Positions 9,180 through 19,950 of a stretch of DNA of 64,000 nt are shown here, piece after piece. The position numbers and the translations under genes are program-made. Position 1 is the first letter of the stretch. Each line of letters starts with the position of its first letter. The notes beneath the pieces are model-generated. The model ran no database searches and had not been told where the DNA came from. It saw only the letters and a list, made by a program, of their open reading frames with translations. The DNA comes from Odiellus spinosus. Lineage: Eukaryota > Arthropoda > Arachnida > Opiliones > Phalangiidae. The DNA lies in the NCBI GenBank assembly GCA_963920705.1, contig OY987239.1, forward strand, positions 3,126,576-3,190,575, read 5' to 3'.

Positions 9180-9284
9180 GTTGATAAGAGAAGACGGCGT
9201 AGTCTGCTAATACACTTACCTCACATACATGAGGTTCCGGGTTCGAAACCCGGATGAAAAAAAAAAAAAAAAAAAAAAAAAAAA
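9180..9284 (+). repeat. tRNA-derived SINE-like unit, right arm
   Basis: The mirror of the left unit reads forward: an A-box-like GGCGTAGTCTGC at about 9195, a B box within GGGTTCGAAACCC at 9239-9251, then 28 A (9257-9284). The longer A tract than in the left arm (19) fits independent slippage after the duplication. Confidence 0.6.
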
Positions 9285-9360
9285 TAGAAAAATTTAAAAT
9301 GGGCACCACCGGAACCTCTTGGCACCTCCTGTGCTTCAACTGTAATTTTATATCTACTTG

Positions 9361-10436
<1,076 letters not shown>

Positions 10437-10499
10437 GGTAAAATGTCTGATAAAAGTAATAAATTGTAAATTTATTTATGGGACTAGAACCCTTTTACT
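10437..10499 (+). tRNA. trnY: mitochondrial-type tRNA-Tyr (GTA), in NUMT
   Basis: The acceptor stem GGTAAAA pairs with TTTTACT (one G-T wobble), and the anticodon arm ATAAA-TTGTAAA-TTTAT carries GTA. Its position between cox1 and trnC on the strand opposite cox1 is the ancestral arthropod arrangement. Confidence 0.75.
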
Positions 10500-10559
10500 A
10501 GGCTTTATATTTTATTAGAATCTAAAATTGCAAATTTTAAGGAGAGTTTTTTAAAGCTT
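10500..10559 (+). tRNA. trnC: mitochondrial-type tRNA-Cys (GCA), in NUMT
   Basis: The anticodon arm TAAAA-TTGCAAA-TTTTA carries GCA, and the acceptor AGGCTTT pairs with AAAGCTT. The 3' end overlaps trnW by 7 nt on the opposite strand, the overlap typical of arthropod mitochondria. Confidence 0.7.
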
Positions 10560-10613
10560 AAAAATTTATTTTAAACTTTGAAGGTTTATAGTTTTGATTT
10601 AACTTAAAGCTTT
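10553..10613 (-). tRNA. trnW: mitochondrial-type tRNA-Trp (TCA), in NUMT
   Basis: The acceptor AAAGCTT pairs perfectly with AAGCTTT, and the anticodon loop contains CTTCAAA (TCA, reading UGA/UGG). It lies directly downstream of nad2. Confidence 0.75.
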
Positions 10614-11576
10614 AGAATATAATATTAGTTAACGGCCCAGCTGCTATAATTAAATTTCTTAATTTACTAGGGGTTATATTTATATTTGTATACATATGCA
10701 TATTATTATTATTTAGACTAAGGGCCAGGTAGGTGAGTCGTAAATAAAAAAATAAATTAATAATAGCTCTTGCTAATATAATTAAAGATAATGTTGTTAT
10801 ATTGATTTTAATTAATAGAGTTAAAGTGAGAAGTTTAGGGAAAAATCCTAAAAGAGGGGGTATTCCCCCTATATTTAATACTATATATAAAATATAATTT
10901 TTCTTTTTTTTTTATAATAGATGAATTGTGAACATGATTGACTTGAAATTTTTTTATTATATTAATGGTTATGATTAGGTTGATAGAGTAGATTAAAAAA
11001 TATATTATTACCAAATTATATCTTAATAAGATGGTAGCAATAATTCAGCCTATATGTGAAATAGAAGAAAAAGCTAAAAATTTTTTTGTGCTAGTTTGGT
11101 TAAGTCCTCCCATAGCCCCGAATATCAATGACATAATTAATCTAGCTATTATTATATTTGAGAAATTTATGTTAGAAACAAGAATTATTATAGGAGCTAA
11201 TTTTTTGTCAAGTTAATAGTATACTTAAAGAAACTCATGAAATTCTTTCTGCTACAGAGGGTACCCAAAAATGAAATGGGGCTGCTCCTAATTTAGTAAG
11301 AAGTGATATGTTAGTTAATTCTATGGGAGCAACAAAAAAATTATTTTGAATTGAGAAAAGAATTAGAATAGAGGATCTAACAGATTGGACTAAAAAGTAT
11401 TTTAATGCAGCTTCAATAGATAAAATATTGGATTTATTGATAATCAGGGGAATAAAACCTATAATATTTATTTCTATCCCAAGTCAGATTGGAAATCAAG
11501 AGTTTGAACTAATTGAAATTATTCTTCCTAGAATTATTATAATAATAAAGGTTAAATTAACTGGTTTTATAATCAT
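10614..11576 (-). pseudogene. nad2: nad2, NUMT-like copy with a frameshift
   Basis: It starts at the ATG at 11576, two bases from trnM. It reads NADH dehydrogenase subunit 2 in the mitochondrial code (GAAPFHFWVPSVAESMSWVS is the diagnostic block). A run of six A near 11206-11211, where the reading frame needs five, shifts the frame after LLTWQK, and the 3' half is then in another frame. This is decay or a homopolymer consensus error. Confidence 0.75.
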
Positions 11577-11578
11577 CT

Positions 11579-11647
11579 AAGAAAGGAGGTAACCTCATCT
11601 TTAGGGTATGGGCTTAAAAGCTTAATATAAATTTAGCTTACTTTATT
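11579..11647 (-). tRNA. trnM: mitochondrial-type tRNA-Met (CAT), in NUMT
   Basis: The anticodon region AAGCCCATACCC and acceptor AATAAAG against CTTTCTT (six of seven pairs) identify trnM. It sits just upstream of nad2 as in the arthropod ancestor. I could not find trnI or trnQ between it and rrnS. Confidence 0.75.
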
Positions 11648-12349
11648 AATATTATATTCATATTAAAGAATAATTATTGTTTAAAAAAATATTTTATTAA
11701 AGTAAATTTATTATAAGATGTTTATACTTAAAAAAAAATTAGTATACATTTTATTGTAATAATAAAATTTAATTTAAATACACTTTAATGTTTACTTTTT
11801 CAAAAGAAAATTTAAAATGAAAATTCTATAGATTGAAGTGATAACGTGCAAACCCGAGCCTTAATTCTAAGTAGGCCATTCGACATCTTTAAATATTGTC
11901 AAGAGGCTCTCCCTCTAAATAATATATACGTTATCCATATTAATACTAATTTTTAATTACACATTATAACTATTTTTACCCTATTTTCTCTAATAAAAGT
12001 TAATTAACATTTTTAAAATTTTAGGAGTAAAAAATATTAATTAATCTTATTGGGTTTTTAGAATTAGTATACATATCATTGTAATGATAAAATTTAATTT
12101 AAATAAATTCTCTCATCTATCTTTTAATTAAATTTTTATAATTAAATTGAACTAATAAGCTAATTATATTTTTAATTAAAATTTAATTATGATGTAATTA
12201 AAAGTATAATTTAAACTTATTGTAATTAATTTAAAGATTATCTTAATTATTAATAGATATGTTATCCATATAATTACTAATTTTTAATTACACATTATTA
12301 CTTTTCTCCCCCTAACTTTCAATATCCAAAATTTTAAAAATTTTTGAAA
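11648..12349. promoter_or_regulatory. Mitochondrial control (A+T-rich) region with a ~325-bp tandem duplication
   Basis: Very A+T-rich DNA lies between trnM and rrnS. Two blocks recur about 325 bp apart: one starting TTAGTATACAT (11739 and 12063), and one containing GTTATCCAT followed by CTAATTTTTAATTACACATTA (about 11930 and 12260). This suggests a tandem duplication of the control region. The end with rrnS is approximate. Confidence 0.6.
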
Positions 12350-13095
12350 TAAAATTTTGGATAATGAAATAAGTTTATTCTATGAAATAATGAACAGTTT
12401 AAATTAAGCTTGAAGTTTTATTATTATTTTAAGGTTTTATCTAATTAATAAAATATTTTTGATAGGAGGTCTTAAATTTATTTTATTAAAAAAATTATAA
12501 GTAGATTTAAGTATAATAATTAATACCGGCTAAAAACGTGCCAGCCGCCGCGGTTAGACGAGGGGTGTAAAATAAAACCTTATATTAAAATAAAGATTAT
12601 TTTTAACAATATAAATTTAGTTGTTATGTTTAGGTAAAATTAGCATAATTAATAATTTTTTTTAAGAAGATTAGGTTTAAAAAAATTTTAAGGAGTAAAC
12701 TTAATAAGAAAATTAAAAATTTTGGCGGTGTTTTATCCTAACAGAGGAATTTGCCCTATAATTGATACTTCCCAATATATCTTACTTTAATGAAAATTCA
12801 TATACTGTTGTTGCTCAGATTACTTTTAAGAATTTTTAGTTTTCTAAATAATTAAATTTAAATTGTTACTTCAAATCAAGGTGTGGTTAATATTAAAGTT
12901 TGAGGTGAATTACATTAATTTAATTTTTGGATTAAATTATGAAATTAGTTTATGAAATAGGATTTGTTAGTAAATTTAAAATAATATGTTAATTTGAAAA
13001 AGGGTCTAAAACATGTACATATCGCCCGTCACTCTAACTACCAAATTAGATAAGTCGTAACAAAGTAGATTTAAGGGAACTTGAATCTAGAAAGA
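12350..13095 (+). rRNA. rrnS: mitochondrial 12S rRNA (small subunit), in NUMT
   Basis: The universally conserved GTGCCAGCCGCCGCGGTTA lies at 12538-12556, and the 3' domain signature ACATATCGCCCGTCAC at about 13017, followed by AAGTCGTAACAAAGTAG. Length is about 0.75 kb, normal for arthropods. The 5' end is placed only approximately. No obvious truncation. Confidence 0.85.
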
Positions 13096-13159
13096 TAAAA
13101 TAAAGCTTATATAGCATCTTATTTACATTAAGAGGAACCTTATTAAGTAGGGTATTTTA
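13096..13159 (+). tRNA. trnV: mitochondrial-type tRNA-Val (TAC), in NUMT
   Basis: The acceptor TAAAATA pairs with TATTTTA, and the anticodon arm TCTTA-TTTACAT-TAAGA carries TAC. It lies between rrnS and rrnL as expected. Confidence 0.75.
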
Positions 13160-13703
13160 ATTATAATATTAACTTTATTATTAGTATCAATTATTAGGTA
13201 TGAAAAATAATTTAAATTTAATTTGTATTAATAATTTTAGAAGTAAATAATATTAAAGGTGAACTGTAAGGGTATATTTTAAAAATTTTATTAAAGTTTT
13301 TTTTAAAGAAGTACCTTTTGTATCAGGGAATTTTAAAAGTTTTTATATTTATTAAATTTCCCGAAAAAGAATGAGTTATAAATATTAAATATTTGGTTGT
13401 TACATAAATTAAATTAAAATATTTATAGTAGTGAGATATTAACGTATTCTTAGTTATCTGGTTTCTTCTATAAACCAATTTGGATGGGTATTTAAGAATT
13501 AATTTTTTAAGTAATTAAGAAATTAGGGATAAGCTTAGTTTTTTATTAATATATTTTTTAAAAAAATTTAAAGTTAAGGCTTTAAAGTAGCTTTTTGTTT
13601 AATAACATAATTTAGTACTTCTAAAATAAAAATTAGTTAAATTATAGTGAAATTATTAGTAGAATATAAATGTAGAAAAAATTATTAATAGAATTTTAGT
13701 AAT
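13160..13703 (+). pseudogene. rrnL: mitochondrial 16S rRNA, 5' ~540 nt only
   Basis: A+T-rich sequence directly after trnV occupies the rrnL position and contains typical 5'-half 16S stretches (GGTGAACTGTAAGGG, TTGTATCAGGGAATT). It stops at 13703, where a gypsy LTR begins, with the 3' part (roughly 0.7 kb) absent from the other side of the element. Confidence 0.65.
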
Positions 13704-13913
13704 TGTTGTATATGTACATAAAAAACATTACACTGATAAAGAAACCAAATGTAAATATGGGGGGCGTTAATCATAGTATATAAGCAGGCTCTATTATCTT
13801 AACTAGGCACTTGTGTTTGGACTCTCGCTCTGGAATGTAACATTATAACTATCATCATTAAAGAAGTTTTATTTAAGTGGATCGATCTTTTGTTAGTATG
13901 GGAATACACAACA
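13704..13913 (+). repeat. gypsy 5' LTR (210 bp)
   Basis: It is bounded by TG and CA and contains a TATA-like AGTATATAAGCAGG at about 13778, likely the element's promoter. A putative primer-binding site TTGGCGACGGAGAT follows from about 13916; I do not assign the tRNA. Confidence 0.85.
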
Positions 13914-14022
13914 AATTGGCGACGGAGATAAACGTATGGAAGGAAACTAGTGAACAGTTCTAGCTAGCTATCTCAACCTGCAAGAATTATCACAACATCT
14001 GCCTGACGTAAGAAATCTCAAT

Positions 14023-15033
14023 ATGGAATCTATAAGTCAATTTGGATCTTTCAATAGTAGAACAGAGTCGTGGCCATTGTATGCTGAAAGACTAGAACAA
14101 TTCTTCATTGTTACCAAAGTCACTGAAGATAATATGAAACGAGCTCAACTACTGACTTTCATTGGTGCAGAAACATATGCAATCTTTCGGAGTATTGTGT
14201 CACCCAAAGACATGACGTTTCCAGAATTGACGGATACACTTACGAAGCATTTCAATCCTATCCCTTCCGAAATCATTCAGAGATTCAAGTTCAATATCAG
14301 AGAGCGAAAACCAGGCGAGTCAATAGCCACTTACATAGCCGAGCTACGCAAGATGAGCGAATTTTGTAATTATGGAACGGTTCTCGACGACATGCTACGA
14401 GACAGATTAGTCTGTGGATGCCGAGACGACGCACTTCAGAAAAAGCTACTATCTGAGGAAAAACTAACGTTAGCCAAAGCCATTCAATACGCTCAAGCCA
14501 TGGAGTCAGCAAATCGAAATTTACAAGACATCAAAGGCCAGACAGTAACAGCAGTAAATAACCAAGTCAACTCTATCTCCATTCTTCATAAGAAGAGACG
14601 GTCCAACGGAATTCGAAGTCATAATCAATCCGGAAGTCAAAATCATTATCAATCGGGAGCGCAACAGCGAGATACTAACAAGAAGCAACCTTACAAACCA
14701 CAAGGGAGGCAGTCATCTAAATGTAATCGATGCAATGATCCTGTACATTCAGCAGCTGATTGTCCATTCCGAGATTCCAAGTGTCATAATTGTTCAAAAC
14801 AAGGTCACATAGCGAGAGCATGTCGTAGTTCCAAGCCCAGCAGTGCGAACACGAATCAGATCACTCATACCAGTTCAAGATATGACGTTTTTCCAGAGTA
14901 TGCCACACAAGATTCAAGCGTAAATCATATCACGAATATGTCAAATCACTTTCAAGACTTCCGTACTTCCCATCGAACAAAGTTCAACAGGAACCTTTCA
15001 CATGATGGAAGCCCGAAGTCGTCAAACCAGTAA
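14023..15033 (+). CDS. gypsy gag (336 aa)
   Basis: This is a capsid-like N-terminal region with two zinc knuckles at about residues 230-270: CNRCNDPVHSAADC and CHNCSKQGHIARAC, both CX2CX4HX4C. Gag packages element RNA into virus-like particles. The ATG at 14023 follows the leader. The frame is open throughout and overlaps the protease frame by about 30 nt in another frame, compatible with a -1 frameshift for Gag-Pol or with decay. Confidence 0.85.
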   Translation: MESISQFGSFNSRTESWPLYAERLEQFFIVTKVTEDNMKRAQLLTFIGAETYAIFRSIVSPKDMTFPELTDTLTKHFNPIPSEIIQRFKFNIRERKPGESIATYIAELRKMSEFCNYGTVLDDMLRDRLVCGCRDDALQKKLLSEEKLTLAKAIQYAQAMESANRNLQDIKGQTVTAVNNQVNSISILHKKRRSNGIRSHNQSGSQNHYQSGAQQRDTNKKQPYKPQGRQSSKCNRCNDPVHSAADCPFRDSKCHNCSKQGHIARACRSSKPSSANTNQITHTSSRYDVFPEYATQDSSVNHITNMSNHFQDFRTSHRTKFNRNLSHDGSPKSSNQ

Positions 15034-15535
15034 TTTACCAGCTCCTTACAAGATTACTGTAACCATGAACAATCAAGCCTTCGAGATGGAAGTTGAGACG
15101 GGCTCAGCGTATTCACTCTTGCCAAGCAGTAAAGTCCAAGATCTATTGAAGACTTACGAACTGGAACCATTCCTAACGAGATTAACTTCATTCTCTGGTC
15201 ATGAAGTAAACGTAGCAGGAGTTACATATCCGAAGATATTTTACAAAAACGAGCACGCCGAATTGCCTTTAGTCATCTATTGTAGTCAAGGTCCAATACT
15301 ATGTGGAAGAACTTGGACTTCGTCAAAATTACCTATATTGCAAACTGGAGTTGTACCACAAGCGTCACAAATATCGCACATTACTCAGAAGACAGCACTG
15401 GATGTCATTTTGGACAAATATGAAGATCTCTTTAATGACCAACTGGGATGCTCAAAGATACGGAAGTTCATCTTCATCAAAAGTCAAATATCCTGCCCAC
15501 TTTCTTCAAAGCACGATCAGTTCCTTACGTACTGA
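15002..15535 (+). pseudogene. gypsy aspartic protease region, active-site Asp replaced
   Basis: The sequence has a retropepsin-like fold (YKITVTMNNQAFEMEVETGS, then ILCGRTWTSS), but the catalytic DTG/DSG is ETG, through GAG at the Asp position. The last matching pol residues are near 15440, after which the frame diverges; RT continues in the frame of 15448-16215. Confidence 0.75.
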
Positions 15536-16215
15536 GAGATAAAGTTGAAGACGAATTACAAAGGATGGAAGATCAAGGCATAATCACACAAGTTCCTTTC
15601 GCCAAATTCGCAACACCCATAGTTCCTGTACTAAAACCAAATGGCAAAGTCCGAATTTGTGGAGACTTCAGTGTGACGAACAACACTATCATCGATGCCG
15701 ACAAGTATCCTTTGCCAAAACCAGAAGACATATTTGCGAAGATGTCCAGATGCACAGTATTATCGAGGATCGACATGAAAGATGCCTATAGTCAACTACA
15801 ACTGGACGATGAATCAAAGAAGCTCTCAGTTATTAACACCTCGAAAGGACTATTCGATTATAATAGACTACCATTTGGCATATCATCTGCTTCTGCAATT
15901 TTCCAAAAACATATGGAGATCTTGTTGACCGATCACAAATCTGTATCACCGTATCAGGACGATATTCTTCTTGGCGGCGTGGATGAGAAAGATCATCTCA
16001 CGAAATTGGATTTTTTACTAGCTACGCTACTAAAATCTGGACTCAAATTGCGAAGAGACAAATGTCAATTTATGGTACCAAGCTTGGATTTTCTTGGATA
16101 TCATCTGGATAAAGAAGGTTTACACCCTCAACAATCAAAACTAAAAGCCATCATGGAAGCACCTGAACCATGTAACCTGGAAGAATTACGATCATTCATC
16201 GGACTGCTAAACTAA
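15448..16215 (+). pseudogene. gypsy reverse transcriptase, ends at an internal stop
   Basis: RT motifs appear in order: KPNGKVRICGDFS, RIDMKDAYSQL, LPFGISSASAIFQ, YQDD catalytic box, LDFLGYHL. The TAA at 16213 interrupts FIGLLN, and the same frame continues into RNase H, so this is a premature stop. The enzyme copies element RNA into DNA. Confidence 0.85.
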
Positions 16216-18352
16216 TACTCCAAATTTATTCATTATGAAGCAATTGCGTTATCACCACTTTACGACTTGATGAAGAAATCATCAGCATGGAAATGGACTC
16301 CAGAACATGCACAAGCTTATATCAACGGAAAGAACTTATTAGCAAAATCAAGATTCTTGACGCACTTCGATCCAACGAAAGATATTAGGCTTGCTTGTGA
16401 CGCATCACCGAAAGGAATTGGAGCAGTCATTTCACACATCATAGACGGTTCAGAGTTCCCAATTGCATTTGCCTCAAGAACGTTGGCAACTGCAGAGAAG
16501 AATTACGCACAACTGGAACGTGAAGCGTTCTCTCGTTTTTGGAGTAACGAAATTTAGAGATTATTTACTTGGAAGAAGGTTCACATTAGTCACTGATCAC
16601 CAGCCTTTAATCTTCCTGCTATCGGAGAAGAAACCAATCCCTCAAATGGCCGCAGAAAGACTTCAACGATGGGCTTTAACTCTGTCAGCATATCGTTATA
16701 CCATCGAATACAAAAAAAGGATATTGCATAGCAACGCAGACGCTCTTAGCCGGTTACCATTGGAAGCTCCACTAAAAGAAATCACACTTCCAGTAGAGTC
16801 AATTCTACTTATCAAACAACTGGAATCCGGACCAATTACTCCAAAACAACTGCGAGAAGAAACGAAGAATGATTACACTCTGACCACAGTCTTACATCAA
16901 TTAAGAAATGGATGGCAGTCACAGTACACTGGAGAATTTGAAACTTATTATAAACGACGATTAGAACTCTCTACCCTTGAAGATCTCTTGATGATAGGAA
17001 GAAGAGTCGTCATTCCAAAATTCTTACGGAAATCTATGCTTCAAAATCATCACGAAACTCACCAAGGAATGGTTAAAATGAAAGCATTGGCTCGTTCAAC
17101 GTTCTGGTGGCCCAACCTAGACAAAGAAATAGAAGATCTAGCACGAGAATGCGAGATATGTCAAGCCTTGGCACCGGATCCGAGCAAAACGTTCATTCCA
17201 TGGCCAGTTCCAGACCAGCCGTGGCAAAGAGTTCATATGGATTTTGCGGGACCTGTTGAAGGAAAAATGTTGCTCATAGTCATCGACGCTCACTCAAAGT
17301 GGATAGAATGCGAAGCAGTTACTTCAACCTCGACGGAAGCAGTAATACGTTCACTGAGGCCAATGATCGCAAGATTCGGAATCATGAACACTCTAGTCTC
17401 CGATAATGCAACTTGTTTTACAAGTTCTGAATTTGCTGCATTCACGAGAAATTATGGAATTAATCATTTGAAAATTGCTCCATTTCACCCTCAATCAAAT
17501 GGACAAGCGGAAAGGACGGTTCGTTTAGTCAAAGGTTCTCTAAAGAAGCTTTCCGGCAAAACAAGTACCGAAACTGATATCCTCGAAATGGGACTTGAAG
17601 TATTCAGACTTGCTGCTCTCGAAGAAAGACTAAGCAAAATTCTAATGCGATATCGAAGAACGCCATTATCCAATGGAAAATCACCTGCCGAGTTACTCAT
17701 GGGTCGTAACATCGCAACGACAATTGACTTATGTCATCCACGATCAACAAATCATAGTCATGATGCTACGAAGAATCAACAACGTTTTCAAGTTGGCAAA
17801 GAAGTTCACGTTCGAAACTTCAACAGAGGTCCTAAATGGTCTTCAGGATACATTATCAAAGCCATAGGCAACAACATGTACGAAGTTAAATCTGGAGATC
17901 GCATCCATCGCAAACACGATTATCAACTACGAGCGAAGTTAGCCGTTCAATTCGAGAATCCTAAACCTGATGTCCCTGAGATAGATGTCAAGCTTTCCGA
18001 AGAGAAGCATTTAGATGTGCAATCTACGTCGAAAATCCCAAACTCTATAGAAACACCAATTCTAGTATTTCAACGACAAAAGCCAAGCGAAACTCTTCCC
18101 TCAGTCTCAGAAGAAATCATTCCGCATCGAGCTCCAGAAAATAAACAGACGGATCAAACAAGTGTTCCATCATCATCTACTACAACAGATCAAAGCTCAA
18201 GTCATGAACGCCCTGAAATAAATATTCAGAATCCAAACGAAGACATAGCTCTAGATCCAAGTCTTGTACCAAAGAAGTCCAAAGTGAAAACCATTCAGCC
18301 GACAAGACGATCAGCACGACAGAAGAAACCCGTTAATAGACTAGGACTTTAA
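16216..18352 (+). pseudogene. gypsy RNase H and integrase
   Basis: RNase H begins in the RT frame (LACDASPKGIGAVISH). It shifts near 16540 into the frame ending at 18352. That frame holds LVTDHQPLIFLL, then an integrase with an HHCC finger (HHETHQG ... CEICQ) and the DDE triad: MDFAGP, SDNATCF, QSNGQAERTV. The C-terminus is basic (TRRSARQKKPVNRL). It resembles K02A2.6-like gypsy proteins. The integrase part itself is open over 600 codons. Confidence 0.85.
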
Positions 18353-18367
18353 TTAAAAATGGGGTAG

Positions 18368-18465
18368 TGTTGTATATGTACATAAAAACATTACACTGAT
18401 AAAGAAACCAAATGTAAATATGTGGGGGCGTTAATCATAGTATATAAGTAGGCCTTATTATCTTT
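18368..18465 (+). repeat. gypsy 3' LTR, truncated
   Basis: It matches the first ~98 bp of the 5' LTR, with few differences (GTGGGGGCG against GGGGGGCG; AAGTAGG against AAGCAGG). The rest is replaced by a T-rich tract. 18466-18590 shows nothing I can assign. Confidence 0.8.
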
Positions 18466-19794
18466 TGTTTTTTTTAAAAGCACGCTCTTGAAAAAAAATG
18501 ATTTTAGCATTAAGTATACGTTTATTAATGTAGGTTACGGGGTCAACCGTACATGATTCATTTCGTAACTTTTAAAACGGCGTCATAGAACAGGGTTGCC
18601 ACAGATTTTTCAAAACAAAATTCCCTAACTTTTCCCGGTTTTCCCAGACCATCTACACTGTTTATCCCTGACCAATTTAAAGGTTTAAATTAGTAGTAAT
18701 ATGCAATTTCAAGTGTAAAACATTTTTCATTCTTCAATAACTGTCAAATAAACCCGATATTGTGTTGTATGGGAAGTCTAAGGTTGCTAGAGATTCGCGT
18801 GGGAGCTCTTTCTTGTGTGAATCACTTCTCCCCAAAAATAGGTCTTCTGTTAGACAGAATACTGTGAGAAAGTATTCATTAACAAGATGGGAAACCAAAA
18901 TATAACCTCCCCGACCCCGACGTTAAGGTAACCTAACCTAACCTAAAATAAAAGATGAAAAGAAGTGTAGAGTATTGGAAGAGTAGAAGAAACAACCTGC
19001 ATTTCAATCACACTTCTCTATTTCCCATCTAGGTTACGGAGTATAAGTATTTTACCTTAAGCTCAAGGATTCAGAGAATGCAAAAGAGTGTCCTGCGTTA
19101 CCCATAATTATATGCGGCATGGCGTAGATTTCTTAATATACACACCAAATGAATTTCCGGCGTTACCCTTAATTATATGCGGCAGGGCGTAGATTTCTTA
19201 ATAGGCACACCAATTGAAATGTTTATTTTCTAAGTAAATATGTAAAATACAAGTTCTTGTAATATAAATTAACATATGAGTATAGGCTGTACTGTGTGAT
19301 TATCTTTAATAATCCACTGATTTGATAAAGACGAAGAATTTAGTCTGGGATGGCAAGAAAGACAAGGAATGAAAACGCCGATGTAGTAGCAAGTTCCTTT
19401 TGGGCAAACCAAGAAATATTGTAGACTGAATGTTTCATTTACAACCCATTGTCGGTAGATGATTGGTAATTACTTCCGGTACAATTTTCGTCTGAAATTC
19501 TTGTTTTGATGTAGAATACCATTACTGATATTTTCATCATACAAGTGTTCCCAGTCATTCGAAGAATCCAAGGATGGAGATGGTCGAGAGGTTATTTTCC
19601 AAACCGGCTGACAAGACGTTAGCTTCCAATCCTATGATAAAAAATATATTAAAAGACTGAAAGTAGACTAATTTCCATACCGTTAGTACTTATATTTGAA
19701 TAGCTGCTTTTGTTTACAATTACGAGGCCGTATGAAGAACTGCCGAGCTTTAACTGACTGTAGGTATCTCATATGTCGAATTCGAAAACACTAA

Positions 19795-19945
19795 CTGCTT
19801 TCACGTTTCAATTTTTCGTAGCCGGGCCGTCTCTTTCTGGTGATAAATGAAAGCCGTGTCGCTGCTCTGTTGACTTCAAATGGTGATAACATTCTGCGCT
19901 GGTTGATTATCTCCCTTAAGTCACTATAGCTCTCTTTCGTCTGGT
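19795..19945 (-). pseudogene. Family F conserved reading frame, copy 1, downstream of the array
   Basis: On the minus strand the frame reads ESYSDLREIINQRRM, then SPFEVNRAATRLSFITRKRR, closely matching copies at 34361-34621 and 39110-39411. In this copy it is out of frame with the array translation that enters from 30585, which stops at 19924. Confidence 0.45.
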
Positions 19946-19950
19946 CTTGT

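Larger units (their letters stand above)
114..9360. mobile_element. Polinton/Maverick (adintovirus-like) element in head-to-head form
   Basis: The set of a FtsK/HerA-type packaging ATPase, a retrovirus-like integrase with a C-terminal chromodomain, a penton-like protein, a pVI/pX-like basic protein and a hexon-like major capsid protein is characteristic of Polintons and the related adintoviruses. On the right arm all genes run on the minus strand, tightly packed with short overlaps. I see no protein-primed DNA polymerase B and no adenain-type protease in either arm, and the hexon is truncated at the junction, so this copy is not autonomous. Several genes carry frameshifts, two of them present in both arms. 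It is an old integrated copy. Confidence 0.85.
13704..18465 (+). mobile_element. Ty3/gypsy LTR retrotransposon, decayed, 3' LTR truncated
   Basis: The 5' LTR (13704-13913) begins TGTTGTATATG and ends ACACAACA. A 3' LTR begins at 18368 after GGGGTAG and keeps only about 98 of 210 bp. Between them are gag with two CCHC knuckles and pol in the order protease, RT, RNase H, integrase, i.e. Ty3/gypsy order. Pol is broken by frameshifts near 15440 and 16540 and a stop at 16213. The 3' neighbour is not rrnL, so the insertion's far side was lost. Confidence 0.9.

Noticed and set aside
9180..9256. Functional nuclear tRNA gene
   Set aside because: The B box is good but the acceptor stem and anticodon arm do not fold convincingly, and a 28-A tail follows; it fits a SINE or retroposed pseudogene.
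11031..11216. 61-codon plus-strand ORF in the mitochondrial block
   Set aside because: It is antisense to nad2, whose conserved protein motifs are clear on the minus strand.
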